Source: Bradyrhizobium sp. CSA112 (lineage in GTDB: Bacteria > Pseudomonadota > Alphaproteobacteria > Rhizobiales > Xanthobacteraceae). From it: 64,000 nucleotides of DNA. The notes under the pieces were generated by a model, which saw nothing but the letters and a program-made list of their open reading frames with translations, searched no databases and was not told where the DNA came from. The position numbers and the translations under genes are program-made. This document shows positions 22,807 through 31,290 of this stretch, in pieces (position 1 is the stretch's first letter; each line of letters begins with the position of its first letter). The stretch spans positions 1-64,000 of the forward strand of contig NZ_JAACFS010000018.1 in assembly GCF_029051645.1 (NCBI RefSeq). The letters are read 5' to 3'.

Positions 22807-23820
22807 ATGAGCGCAGTTGAGGAAGTCACAAGCGAAGCACCGGCGGTCGAGGCAGTTCCAAAGCGAGCCATGACGCTGGGCTACGGCACCTCGCTCGTGG
22901 TGCTGGGGTTGCTGATCATCGCACCGATGTTCTTGAAGAATTTCTTCGTCTTCCAGATGACGATGTTGCTGATCTACGCGCTGGCGGTGCTGGCACTGAA
23001 CATCCTGACCGGTGGCAGCGGCCAGTTTTCGTTGGGCCAAAGCGCCTTCTACGCGGTCGGAGCCTACACCTCCGCCATTCTGATGGAGCATATGGGCGTG
23101 AACTACGCCCTGACATTGCCCATTGCCGGCATTATCTGCTTTGGCTTCGGGTTCTTGTTCGGCCAGCCAGCGCTGCGCTTGAGCGGCATCTATCTGGCGC
23201 TGGCGACCTTTGCGCTGGCGGTGGCAATGCCGCAATTGCTGAAGCTCGGCTTCTTCGAGCACTGGACCGGTGGCGTGCAGGGGCTGGTCGTGACCAAGCC
23301 TGATGCGCCGTTTGGCCTGCCGATATCCCAGGACAGGTGGCTGTATTATTTCACGCTCGTGATCGCGATCGGGATCTATGTCGCTTCGGTCAACCTGCTG
23401 CGTTCCCGTTCGGGCCGCGCCTTCATGGCGATTCGCGACAACGAGATCGCGGCGTCTGCGATGGGCGTCGACGTCGCGCTGTACAAGACGCTGGCGTTCG
23501 GCGTCTCGGCCGGAATCACCGGCGTTGCCGGCGGTCTCGGCGCCATCGCGGTGCAGTTCGTGGCACCGGACGGTTACACCATCACGCTCGCAATCTCGCT
23601 GTTCCTCGGCATGGTCGTCGGCGGCGTCGGCTGGCTGCCGGGATCGATCGTCGGTTCCGCCTTCATCATCTTCGTGCCGAATATCGCGGAGCACATCTCG
23701 AAGGGCCTCTCCGGCGCGGTGTTCGGCGTGCTTCTGTTCCTCGTCATCTTCCTCGTGCCGCACGGCGCAAGGCAGGTCGCGATTGTTGCCCAGCAACTGA
23801 TCGGCAAACTGAAGAAGTAG
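22807..23820 (+). CDS. Branched-chain-type ABC transporter permease (LivM-like)
   Basis: A 337-residue permease. After a 25-residue acidic N-terminal extension it has about nine membrane segments. LivM marks include LALNILTGGSGQFSLGQSAFYAVGAYTSA, the coupling region GRAFMAIRDNEIAASAMGVDVALYKTLAFGVSAGITGVAGGL, and LFLGMVVGGVGWLPGSIVGSAF. The ATG at 22807 follows the LivH-like stop by two bases. Immediately after its stop lies the relic of a binding-protein gene. Confidence 0.92.
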   Translation: MSAVEEVTSEAPAVEAVPKRAMTLGYGTSLVVLGLLIIAPMFLKNFFVFQMTMLLIYALAVLALNILTGGSGQFSLGQSAFYAVGAYTSAILMEHMGVNYALTLPIAGIICFGFGFLFGQPALRLSGIYLALATFALAVAMPQLLKLGFFEHWTGGVQGLVVTKPDAPFGLPISQDRWLYYFTLVIAIGIYVASVNLLRSRSGRAFMAIRDNEIAASAMGVDVALYKTLAFGVSAGITGVAGGLGAIAVQFVAPDGYTITLAISLFLGMVVGGVGWLPGSIVGSAFIIFVPNIAEHISKGLSGAVFGVLLFLVIFLVPHGARQVAIVAQQLIGKLKK

Positions 23821-23822
23821 TC

Positions 23823-23927
23823 TCAGCCACAGACTTCGCGCCGATCGAGCAACTTCAGATGATGCGCTTCAAGGGTGAGAGACGGGATATGTTCGGTGAA
23901 GTCATCAGCGGCGAATTCAGCCGTTAA
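23823..23927 (+). pseudogene. C-terminal relic of a third ABC substrate-binding protein gene
   Basis: Starting two bases after the permease stop, the plus strand reads SATDFAPIEQLQMMRFKGE and then RRDMFGEVISGEFSR, ending in TAA at 23925-23927. The two intact binding proteins downstream end in SATDFAPLSQLQLIRFKGEN... and SATDFAPISAVQLQKFKGET... and are followed, like this relic, by a GC hairpin and T-run. The other roughly 370 codons are absent, with no start or ribosome site, so this is a deletion relic and not a small gene. Confidence 0.85.
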
Positions 23928-23979
23928 CCAATATTCCGCCGGACGGTAGTTTCCCGGAGGATCAGACTAAATATCGCCT

Positions 23980-24006
23980 CCCGCGACCCGTCGCGGGGGG
24001 CTTTTT
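23980..24006 (+). terminator. Rho-independent terminator after the permease operon and relic
   Basis: CCCGCGAC (23980-23987) cc GTCGCGGG (23990-23997), extended by GGGC and a run of five T (24002-24006). It separates the livGFHM-type genes from the first intact binding-protein gene. Confidence 0.85.
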
Positions 24007-24108
24007 GTTGCTGGACGCGACTGAAAGGTATTCAATATCCCCAAAGAGCCGCCAAGCGCTCCAATCAAAAGAAGATGACACATCCATCGTGATCCTAGGG
24101 AGATCAAA

Positions 24109-25338
24109 ATGTCCGTTCTCAACTTGCGACTGGGAGCCTTTGCGGCTGCCCTCGCATTGCTTCCCGCGACCAGCAGCGGCGCGCTTGCGCAGAAGAAATA
24201 CGACACCGGCGCCTCCGACACTGAAATCAAGATCGGCAACATCATGCCCTACAGCGGACCGGCTTCCGCTTACGGCGTGATCGGAAAAACCGAAGAGGCC
24301 TATTTCAGGAAGATCAACGCCGAGGGCGGCATCAACGGCCGCAAGATCAACTTCATCAGCTATGACGACGCCTACAGCCCCCCGAAGACCGTGGAGCAGG
24401 CGCGCAAGCTGGTGGAGAGTGACGAGGTGCTGCTCGTCTTCAATTCGCTGGGCACCCCGCCGAACACCGCGATCCAGAAATACCTCAACACCAAGAAGGT
24501 GCCGCAACTGTTCGTCGCGACCGGCGCCACCAAGTGGAACGACCCGAAGGAATTCCCTTGGACCATGGGCTGGCAGCCTAACTACCAGAGCGAGTCGGCG
24601 ATCTATGCGAAGTACATTCTGAAGAACCATCCGAACGCCAAGGTCGGTATCCTCTATCAGAACGATGATTACGGTAAGGACTATCTGAAAGGCTTCAAGG
24701 ACGGACTTGGCGCCAAGGCCGCATCAATGATCGTCCTGGAGGAGAGCTACGAAGTCTCCCAACCGACGATCGACTCCCACATCGTCAAGCTTAAGTCATC
24801 AGGCGCCGACGTCTTCTTCAACATCACCACGCCAAAATTCGCGGCGCAGGCGATCAAGAAGAACTCCGAGATCGGCTGGAAGCCGCTGCATTTCCTCAAC
24901 AACGTCTCGGCCTCGATCGGCAGCGTGATGAAGCCGGCCGGGTTCGAGAATGGCCAGGACATCATCTCGTCGCAATACTTCAAGGATCCAACCGACGCGC
25001 AATGGAAGAACGATGCCGCGATGAAGGCATGGAACGAGTTCCTGGATAAGTATTATCCGGAAGCCAACCGGGCCGATGCATCGGTGATGTACGCCTATAT
25101 CGTCTCTCAAGGCTTGGTGCACGTGCTAAAATCCTGCGGTGACGACCTGACCCGCGCAAACGTCATGAAGCAGGCGGCCAGCATCAAGGACCTCGAACTC
25201 AGCGGCCTGCTACCCGGGGTCAAGGTCAACACGTCGGCGACCGATTTTGCTCCGCTCTCGCAATTGCAACTGATAAGGTTCAAGGGCGAGAACTGGGAAC
25301 GCTTCGGCGAGATTCTCTCGGGTGACGTCGGCGGCTAA
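24109..25338 (+). CDS. ABC transporter substrate-binding protein, branched-chain type (copy 1)
   Basis: A 409-residue periplasmic protein of the Peripla_BP_6 (type I fold) family. Signal peptide is residues 1-27 (cut after GALA). The mature protein begins QKKYDTGASDTEIKIGNIMPYSGPASAYG, the ligand-cleft segment, and contains FISYDDAYSPPKTVEQARKLVE, ATGATKWNDPKEFPWTMGWQPNY and ILYQNDDYGKDYLKGFKDGL. It is closely similar along its whole length to copy 2 (about 85 percent by eye). The sequence does not give the ligand; the pim operon nearby suggests dicarboxylates, fatty or aromatic acids. A terminator lies on each side. Confidence 0.92.
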   Translation: MSVLNLRLGAFAAALALLPATSSGALAQKKYDTGASDTEIKIGNIMPYSGPASAYGVIGKTEEAYFRKINAEGGINGRKINFISYDDAYSPPKTVEQARKLVESDEVLLVFNSLGTPPNTAIQKYLNTKKVPQLFVATGATKWNDPKEFPWTMGWQPNYQSESAIYAKYILKNHPNAKVGILYQNDDYGKDYLKGFKDGLGAKAASMIVLEESYEVSQPTIDSHIVKLKSSGADVFFNITTPKFAAQAIKKNSEIGWKPLHFLNNVSASIGSVMKPAGFENGQDIISSQYFKDPTDAQWKNDAAMKAWNEFLDKYYPEANRADASVMYAYIVSQGLVHVLKSCGDDLTRANVMKQAASIKDLELSGLLPGVKVNTSATDFAPLSQLQLIRFKGENWERFGEILSGDVGG

Positions 25339-25366
25339 CCACGCTGCGAGCCCTGCTGAAGATGCA

Positions 25367-25397
25367 GCCCCTGCGGCTTTTACCGCAGGGGCTTTTT
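25367..25397 (+). terminator. Rho-independent terminator after binding protein 1
   Basis: GCCCCTGCGG (25367-25376), loop CTTTTA, CCGCAGGGGC (25383-25392), then five T. A perfect 10-bp stem. Confidence 0.9.
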
Positions 25398-25499
25398 GTT
25401 TGTGAGGCTTCCGGCAAGATGCTAGTCACGACGCTGTCAAAAGAGCCTCGTTAAGAGGCCCGACGGTTACATTAAGAAATCAAAACGGGAGAGACAGAA

Positions 25500-26726
25500 A
25501 TGTCCGCATTAAAAAAACTGGCTATTCTTTCAGCCGCGTTTGGACTACTTGCCGCGACGTCAGGCGGCGCGCTTGCGCAAAAGAAATACGATCCGGGTGC
25601 GAGCGACACGGAAATCAAGATCGGCAACATCATGCCCTACAGCGGTCCGGCTTCCGCCTATGGCGTGATTGCCAAGACCGAGGAAGCCTATTTCAAGAAG
25701 ATCAACGCCGAGGGCGGCATCAACGGCCGCAAGATCAACTTCATCAGCTATGACGACGCCTACAGTCCGCCGAAGACGGTAGAGCAGGCCCGCAAGCTGG
25801 TCGAGAGCGACGAAGCGCTGATCGTGTTCAATCCGCTGGGCACCCCGCCGAACACTGCGATCCAGAAATACCTCAACAGCAAGAAGGTGCCGCAACTGTT
25901 CGTCGCTACCGGCGCCACCAAGTGGAACGATCCCAAAAGCTTCCCGTGGACGATGGGCTGGCAGCCCAACTACCAGAGCGAAACGCAGATCTATGCCAAG
26001 TACATCCTGAAGAACAAGCCGGACGCCAAGATCGGGATCCTCTATCAGAACGACGACTACGGTAAGGACTACCTGAAGGGCTTCAAGGACGGGCTTGGCG
26101 CCAAGGCGGCGTCGATGATCGTGCTGGAGGAAAGCTACGAAGTCTCCGAGCCAACCATCGATTCCCACATCGTCAAGCTGAAGGCGAGCGGCGCCGACGT
26201 GTTCATCAACATCACCACGCCGAAGTTCGCGGCACAGGCGATCAAGAAGAACGCCGAGATCGGCTGGAAGCCGCTGCACTTTCTCAACAACGTTTCGGCC
26301 TCGATCGGCAGCGTGATGAAACCGGCCGGCTTCGAGAATGCGCAGGACATCATCTCGTCCAATTACCTTAAGGATACGTCCGATCCGGAGTGGAAGAACG
26401 ACCCTGGCATGAAAGCTTTCGACGAATTTCTGGCCAAATACTACCCCGAGGCCAACAGGATCGATAGCTTTGTGATGTACGGCTACACGGTCGCGCAGGG
26501 CCTCGTGCATGTGCTCAAAGCCAGCGGCGACAATCTCACCCGCGAGAACGTCATGAAGCAGGCGGCCAGCATCAAAGGTCTCGAGATCGGCAGCTTGCTG
26601 CCGGGTATCAAGGTCAACACCAGCGCTACCGACTTTGCCCCGATTTCGGCGGTCCAGCTTCAGAAGTTCAAAGGCGAGACCTGGGAACGCTTCGGCGAAG
26701 TGATTGATGCCGAGGTCGGCGGCTAA
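25500..26726 (+). CDS. ABC transporter substrate-binding protein, branched-chain type (copy 2)
   Basis: A 408-residue paralogue of the preceding binding protein. Signal peptide is residues 1-26 (cut after GALA), and the mature start QKKYDPGASDTEIKIGNIMPYSGPASAYG is almost identical to copy 1. Differences concentrate near residues 100 (ALIVFNPLGT against VLLVFNSLGT) and 285-345, so ligand preference may differ slightly. It has its own upstream region, a ribosome site (GGGAGAGA at 25488-25495) and its own terminator, so the two copies can be expressed independently and compete for one permease. Confidence 0.92.
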   Translation: MSALKKLAILSAAFGLLAATSGGALAQKKYDPGASDTEIKIGNIMPYSGPASAYGVIAKTEEAYFKKINAEGGINGRKINFISYDDAYSPPKTVEQARKLVESDEALIVFNPLGTPPNTAIQKYLNSKKVPQLFVATGATKWNDPKSFPWTMGWQPNYQSETQIYAKYILKNKPDAKIGILYQNDDYGKDYLKGFKDGLGAKAASMIVLEESYEVSEPTIDSHIVKLKASGADVFINITTPKFAAQAIKKNAEIGWKPLHFLNNVSASIGSVMKPAGFENAQDIISSNYLKDTSDPEWKNDPGMKAFDEFLAKYYPEANRIDSFVMYGYTVAQGLVHVLKASGDNLTRENVMKQAASIKGLEIGSLLPGIKVNTSATDFAPISAVQLQKFKGETWERFGEVIDAEVGG

Positions 26727-26763
26727 TCGCAAAATCCGATCGACCGATTGGTAGCCATTAACG

Positions 26764-26790
26764 CCCCCGCGGGCATCCCGCGGGGGTTTT
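26764..26790 (+). terminator. Rho-independent terminator after binding protein 2
   Basis: CCCCCGCGG (26764-26772), loop GCATC, CCGCGGGGG (26778-26786), followed by TTTT. Perfect 9-bp stem. Confidence 0.88.
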
Positions 26791-26849
26791 CTTTTGCAGC
26801 GATTGGATGGATAACCTGACTTCCCATCCCTCTTCGTCCCCGGGCAGAC

Positions 26850-28139
26850 ATGACCGACCGACGTTCCCTCTTGCGTGCAATCTTTGACGCGGCCGTTGCG
26901 GCCGCGCATCCCGACGTCGTGCTCGCGGCGCATCTGCGCCCGGCGCCTAAGGGTAAGGTGATCTGCCTTGCCGCCGGCAAGGGAGCCGCGGCCATGGCGG
27001 CTGCTGCCGAGCGGCACTACCTCGATACGCTGGGCCTCGATCCGTCGCGCCTGACCGGCATCGCCACCACACGCCACGGCCACGGCGTGCCGACGCGGCG
27101 GATCAGGGTCGTCGAGGCCGGCCATCCGGTGCCGGACGAAGCCGGGTTGAAAGCCGCCGACGAAACGCTGCGTCTCGCCTCTGAGGCAGCCGCGGACGAT
27201 CTGTTGCTGGTGCTGTTGTCCGGCGGCGGCTCGGCAAACTGGATCGCGCCGGCCGACGGCGTTTCGTTCGCGCAGAAGCAGCAGGTGAACCGCGCGCTGC
27301 TGCGTTCGGGCGCGCCGATCGGCGAGATGAACATCGTCCGCAAGCATCTGTCGCGGATCAAGGGCGGCCGGCTGGCCCGCGCCGGGCAGCGCGCTGCCGA
27401 GATCGTTACGCTGGCGATCTCCGACGTGCCGCATGACGATCCTTCAGCGATTGCATCGGGACCAACGGTGCCGGATCCAAGCACGCTGGCGGACGCCCGC
27501 GCGCTGGTGGCGAAATATAATCTCAGGGTTGACGATGCCGTCAGGCGCGCGCTCGAGGATCCCAGAAACGAGAGCTGCAAGCCCGGCGATGGCGCGTTTG
27601 CCCGCGCGCAATTCGAGATGATCGCAAAACCGAAGGCGTCGCTCGACGCGGCAATCAAGGTCGCAAAGGACGCGGGGTATGAAGTCATCGGCCTGGGCGC
27701 GGATCTCCAAGGCGAGGCGCGCGATGTCGCGGCTGACCATGCGCGGATAGCGCTGCAGGCGCGCAGCGAGGGCAAGCGCATGGCGATCCTGTCGGGCGGC
27801 GAACTCACGGTGACCGTGCGCGGCAATGGCCGTGGCGGCCCCAACCAGGAATATGCGCTGGCGCTGGCGGACCTTCTGAAGGACACAGCGGGGATCGTGG
27901 CGCTCGCCGCGGACACCGACGGTGCCGACGGCGGCGCCGGCAGCGCAACCGATCCGGCCGGCGCCGTGATCGACCAGATGACATTTGCGAAGATGAAGTC
28001 GCTCGGGCTCTCACCTGCGGCCTATCTCGCCAACAACGATGCGACCGCATTCTTTTCAGCCACCGGTGATCTCCTGCTGACGGGCCCGACGCTCACCAAC
28101 GTCAACGACGTCAGGGTGATCCTGGTGGATTCCGCCTAG
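26850..28139 (+). CDS. Glycerate 2-kinase (GckA/TtuD, MOFRL family)
   Basis: A 429-residue kinase phosphorylating D-glycerate to 2-phosphoglycerate, used in glycolate, serine-cycle or tartronate routes. The N-terminal DUF4147 domain shows VICLAAGKGAAAMA near residue 33, VVEAGHPVPDEAG near 87, LLVLLSGGGSANWIAPADGVSF near 115-136 and NIVRKHLSRIKGGRLA near 155. The C-terminal MOFRL domain has RMAILSGGELTVTVRGNGRGGPNQEYALALA near 310 and AADTDGADGGAGSATDPAGA near 352. No glyoxylate genes lie nearby, and a terminator separates it from the importer. Confidence 0.93.
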   Translation: MTDRRSLLRAIFDAAVAAAHPDVVLAAHLRPAPKGKVICLAAGKGAAAMAAAAERHYLDTLGLDPSRLTGIATTRHGHGVPTRRIRVVEAGHPVPDEAGLKAADETLRLASEAAADDLLLVLLSGGGSANWIAPADGVSFAQKQQVNRALLRSGAPIGEMNIVRKHLSRIKGGRLARAGQRAAEIVTLAISDVPHDDPSAIASGPTVPDPSTLADARALVAKYNLRVDDAVRRALEDPRNESCKPGDGAFARAQFEMIAKPKASLDAAIKVAKDAGYEVIGLGADLQGEARDVAADHARIALQARSEGKRMAILSGGELTVTVRGNGRGGPNQEYALALADLLKDTAGIVALAADTDGADGGAGSATDPAGAVIDQMTFAKMKSLGLSPAAYLANNDATAFFSATGDLLLTGPTLTNVNDVRVILVDSA

Positions 28140-28319
28140 GTTTTCCGGGCGGCTGCCGGCACCCTGTACGTGTGATCACGGCGTTAACGCTCTGTTGAGC
28201 AAGCTGCGAGGAACCGGCGCGCATTGGCCGGTCTCGAACATGCAATTCACCAGCTTGGCCTTCTAATGCCCGTTCTCCTGGAGGAGGAGCGCCGCCGATA
28301 GCGGCTGGGGAAACGCCAT

Positions 28320-30467
28320 ATGACGGATCACGGCCAGATCACCGCCCCGCGGTCGGCGCATTTGAGTGCGCGACTCGAAGAGGCGATCAACCATTTGTCG
28401 CTCGGCATCGTCATCTTCGACGAGAAGCGCGAAGTCGTTTTCTGCAACGGTCGTTACAGGGAAATGTACGGGCTCTCGCCTGAACAGGTGAAGCCGGGGA
28501 CACCGACCCTTGAACTGATCCGGCATCGGCTGAAGCTTGGCCTGAAGTTGCAGGCCGAACCCGATGATTACATCCGCGAGCGCATCGGCCGCGACATCGC
28601 ACTCGACACCACGGTGCAGGAGTTCACCGACGGCCGGATCATCGCCTACACCGTCTACCCGATGCCCGATGGCGGCGGGATGGCGACCCATGAGGACATC
28701 ACCGAGCGTGAAGAGCTCAATGCCCGGCTGAAGAAGCAATACGAACTCGGCAAGGAGCAGAAAGAGGCCCTGCGCGTCAGGAACTTCCAGTTCGATACCG
28801 CGATCAACAACATGTCGCAGGGGCTTTGCTTCTTCGATTCCGACCATCGCCTGATCGTGTGCAACGATCGCTTTGTCGAGATGTACGATATCGCTCCCGA
28901 GCGCGTCAGCCCCGGCATGTCGCTGGTCGAGATCGTCGACCTGCGCTTCGAAGCCGGCAGTTTCCCCGCCATGACGCGGGACGAATATCTGCGCTGGCGC
29001 ACCAACGTGGCGGTTTCCAACGAAGCCAAAGACAGCATCGTCGAACTGATGAACGGGCGTACCTTCAAGATCCGGCACCGGCCGATGCCCGGCGGCGGCT
29101 GGGTCGCGACGCATGAGGACATCACCGAGCAGCGGCAGTCCGAGGTCAAGATCGAGTATATGGCGCACCACGATGCGCTGACTGATTTGGCCAATCGGGT
29201 GCTGTTGAACGACCGGCTCCAACACGCGCTCGGCCGGGTTCAGCACGGCGAAATGGTGGCCGTCCATCATCTCGACCTCGATCAGTTCAAGGCCGTGAAC
29301 GATACGTTCGGCCATCCCTGCGGCGACAAGCTGCTCAGGATCGTCGCTGAACGATTGCGCTCCCTCGTCGGCGAGGCCGATACGATCGCGCGGATGGGAG
29401 GCGATGAATTCGTGATCGTGCAGGCCACGATCACGGACCCCGCCGACGCCACTTCCCTGGCGCAGCGCGTCATCGATGCGCTGAGCGAGCCCTATGACAT
29501 CGACGGCCAACAGGCCGTGATCGGCGTCAGCATCGGTATTTCGGTCGGTCCCGGTGACGGATCGAACCCCGACAAGCTGCTGCGCAACGCCGATCTCGCG
29601 CTCTACCGCGCCAAGAGCGACGGCCGCGGCACGTTCCGCTTCTTCGAGCCCGCCATGGACCTGCAGATGCAGACCCGCCGCATCATGGAGCAGGAGCTGC
29701 GCAGGGCGCTGCCGAGAGGCGAGTTCGAGCTGCACTACCAACCGGTCGTCAACCTCGCGAGCCAGGAAATCAGCGGTTTTGAAGCCTTGATACGCTGGAA
29801 TCATCCGACCAAGGGAATGATCTCGCCGGCTACCTTCATTCCGCTGGCCGAAGAGATTGGCTTCATCGTTCCGCTCGGCGAGTGGGTCATCCGGCAGGCT
29901 TGCGCCACCGCGGCGCAATGGCCCGGCGACCTTCATGTCGCCGTCAATATTTCAGCAATGCAGTTTCGCAGCCCCGGCCTGATGCAGGTGATCATCAGCG
30001 CGCTCGCGGCTTCCGGCCTCGCCCCCACGCGGCTGGAGATCGAAATCACCGAAACCGTTCTGCTCCACAACAAGGAAGCGACGCTCGCGCTGCTGCATCA
30101 GTTGCGTGCGCTCGGCATCCGGATCGCCATGGACGATTTCGGCACCGGATATTCGTCGCTGACCTATCTGCAGAGCTTTCCGTTCGACAAGATCAAGATC
30201 GACCGTTCCTTCGTCAAGAACATCACCGAGAATTCGAGCTCGCTCAACATCGTGCGGGCAGTAGCCGCGCTCGCCAATGGAATGGGCATGACGGCTACCG
30301 CCGAGGGCGTGGAAACCGCGGAGCAGCTCCACAGCATCGCTTCCGAAGGATGCACGGAGATGCAGGGTTTCCTGTTCTCTCGGCCGCTTCCCGCCGCCGA
30401 GATCGAGCGGCAATTCCTGTCGGGCCGCGGGCGGCGAGAGGTTCAAGGCCGTATCGTCGCGGCGTGA
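28320..30467 (+). CDS. PAS-PAS-GGDEF-EAL cyclic-di-GMP turnover protein
   Basis: A 715-residue, apparently cytosolic protein with no membrane segment. Two PAS-like sensor domains (residues about 17-130, LGIVIFDEKREVVFCNGRY; and 160-280, QGLCFFDSDHRLIVCNDRF) look like an internal duplication. The GGDEF domain follows, with the intact motif at 360-364 and FKAVNDTFGHPCGDK upstream. The EAL domain has EAL at 488-490 and retains DDFGTGYSSL, KIDRSFV and TAEGVET, so both synthase and phosphodiesterase sites look competent. The ATG at 28320 is close to a GGGG purine run. It stands alone, so the signal and target are unknown. Confidence 0.93.
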   Translation: MTDHGQITAPRSAHLSARLEEAINHLSLGIVIFDEKREVVFCNGRYREMYGLSPEQVKPGTPTLELIRHRLKLGLKLQAEPDDYIRERIGRDIALDTTVQEFTDGRIIAYTVYPMPDGGGMATHEDITEREELNARLKKQYELGKEQKEALRVRNFQFDTAINNMSQGLCFFDSDHRLIVCNDRFVEMYDIAPERVSPGMSLVEIVDLRFEAGSFPAMTRDEYLRWRTNVAVSNEAKDSIVELMNGRTFKIRHRPMPGGGWVATHEDITEQRQSEVKIEYMAHHDALTDLANRVLLNDRLQHALGRVQHGEMVAVHHLDLDQFKAVNDTFGHPCGDKLLRIVAERLRSLVGEADTIARMGGDEFVIVQATITDPADATSLAQRVIDALSEPYDIDGQQAVIGVSIGISVGPGDGSNPDKLLRNADLALYRAKSDGRGTFRFFEPAMDLQMQTRRIMEQELRRALPRGEFELHYQPVVNLASQEISGFEALIRWNHPTKGMISPATFIPLAEEIGFIVPLGEWVIRQACATAAQWPGDLHVAVNISAMQFRSPGLMQVIISALAASGLAPTRLEIEITETVLLHNKEATLALLHQLRALGIRIAMDDFGTGYSSLTYLQSFPFDKIKIDRSFVKNITENSSSLNIVRAVAALANGMGMTATAEGVETAEQLHSIASEGCTEMQGFLFSRPLPAAEIERQFLSGRGRREVQGRIVAA

Positions 30468-30477
30468 CGGCTATATT

Positions 30478-30577
30478 GTCATTCCGGGATGGTCCGAAGG
30501 ACCAGACCTCAGATGCGCAATTGCGCATCGGGGAATCTCGAGATTCCGGGTTCGTGCTACGCACGCCCCGGAATGAC
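30478..30577. repeat. Intergenic palindromic repeat, family 8
   Basis: GTCATTCCGGGATGG at the left and CCCCGGAATGAC at the right are complementary. The interior includes GATGCGCAATTGCGCATC and CTCGAGATTCCGGG. It lies between the GGDEF-EAL gene and the convergent MarR gene and may serve as a shared terminator. Confidence 0.85.
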
Positions 30578-30585
30578 GACGTTAC

Positions 30586-31116
30586 TCAAAACTCCGCCGC
30601 GATCTTCGACAGCATTGCGAGCAGGGCTACGCGGTTGGCGGGGCCCAGCAATTCGTTGAGGCGCGCCTCGTGCTTGGTGGCAACGAGCTTCTTGGCGCGC
30701 GCCAGCACCGCCCTTCCCTTGTCGGTCAGAACCAGGATGTGCGAGCGGCGGTCGTTGGTCGAGCGCATCCGCGCGCAGAGACCGCGGCTCTCCAGCGCAT
30801 CCAGCATCGATACGAAATTCGGCCTGAGGATGCCGAGCGTGTTGGCGATTTCGGTCTGGTTGCGCCCGGGATTGCGGTCGAGCAACAGCAGCACCGAGAA
30901 CTGCGCCGGCGTCAGTTGCAGCGGCGCGACGCAGCGCAGGAAATCTTCGAACACCTTGAGCTGTGCACGTTTGAGCGAATAGCCGAGCAGGTCGGCCAGT
31001 TCGCCCAGTTGCAGCCCGGCATTATCAGCGGCGCCATCCACAGCGCCGCTCGCAATTTCCTTGCCGTTGCTGCGCGACGGCTTGACGGCATCGGTAGCTG
31101 CCTTGGAAACTGTCAT
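30586..31116 (-). CDS. MarR-family transcriptional regulator of the aromatic-acid island
   Basis: A 176-residue regulator with a 35-residue polar N-terminal extension and a MarR winged-helix fold: LTPAQFSVLLLLDRNPGRNQTEIANTLGILRPNFVSMLDALESRGLCARMRSTNDRRSHILVLTDKG, residues about 70-136, with the wing DRRSHILVLTDKG. It is divergent from an ABC importer operon. In R. palustris a MarR protein (CouR) controls p-coumarate catabolism and responds to the CoA thioester; this protein could do the same here, but I have not shown orthology. The AT-rich palindromes in the divergent promoter recur before the crotonase operon and pobA. Confidence 0.9.
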   Translation of the reverse strand: MTVSKAATDAVKPSRSNGKEIASGAVDGAADNAGLQLGELADLLGYSLKRAQLKVFEDFLRCVAPLQLTPAQFSVLLLLDRNPGRNQTEIANTLGILRPNFVSMLDALESRGLCARMRSTNDRRSHILVLTDKGRAVLARAKKLVATKHEARLNELLGPANRVALLAMLSKIAAEF

Positions 31117-31168
31117 GGCGTGAGACTCGCACCCGAAAAAAGGCTTGGCCGGTGGCCGAGGCCTTGAT

Positions 31169-31199
31169 GTTATATTTGATAATTGTTATTGAATATATC
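31169..31199. promoter_or_regulatory. Tandem AT-rich operator between MarR and the ABC importer
   Basis: GTTATATTTGATAAT (31169-31183) is followed 16 bp on by a weaker match GTTATTGAATATATC (31185-31199). The pair is also framed by perfect 10-bp arms ATATTTGATA (31172-31181) and TATCAAATAT (31196-31205). The first site differs from the site at 40241-40255 at only two of 15 positions. The location in a MarR divergent promoter supports an operator role. Confidence 0.6.
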
Positions 31200-31290
31200 A
31201 AATATCGGCTGCTTTCAACTGCCGAGATATGGACGGCCGGCCGACCGCGCGAGGTCAGGACCGGCGACGCTTTTAGGGGGAGCGCCAGTC

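Noticed and set aside
25560..27434. 624-codon open frame opposite the second binding protein and the glycerate kinase
   Set aside because: It spans two well-supported genes and a terminator; its composition is that of an antisense frame.
28263..29936. 557-codon minus-strand frame over the GGDEF-EAL gene
   Set aside because: The plus strand encodes intact PAS, GGDEF and EAL motifs; this frame is the complement of that coding pattern.
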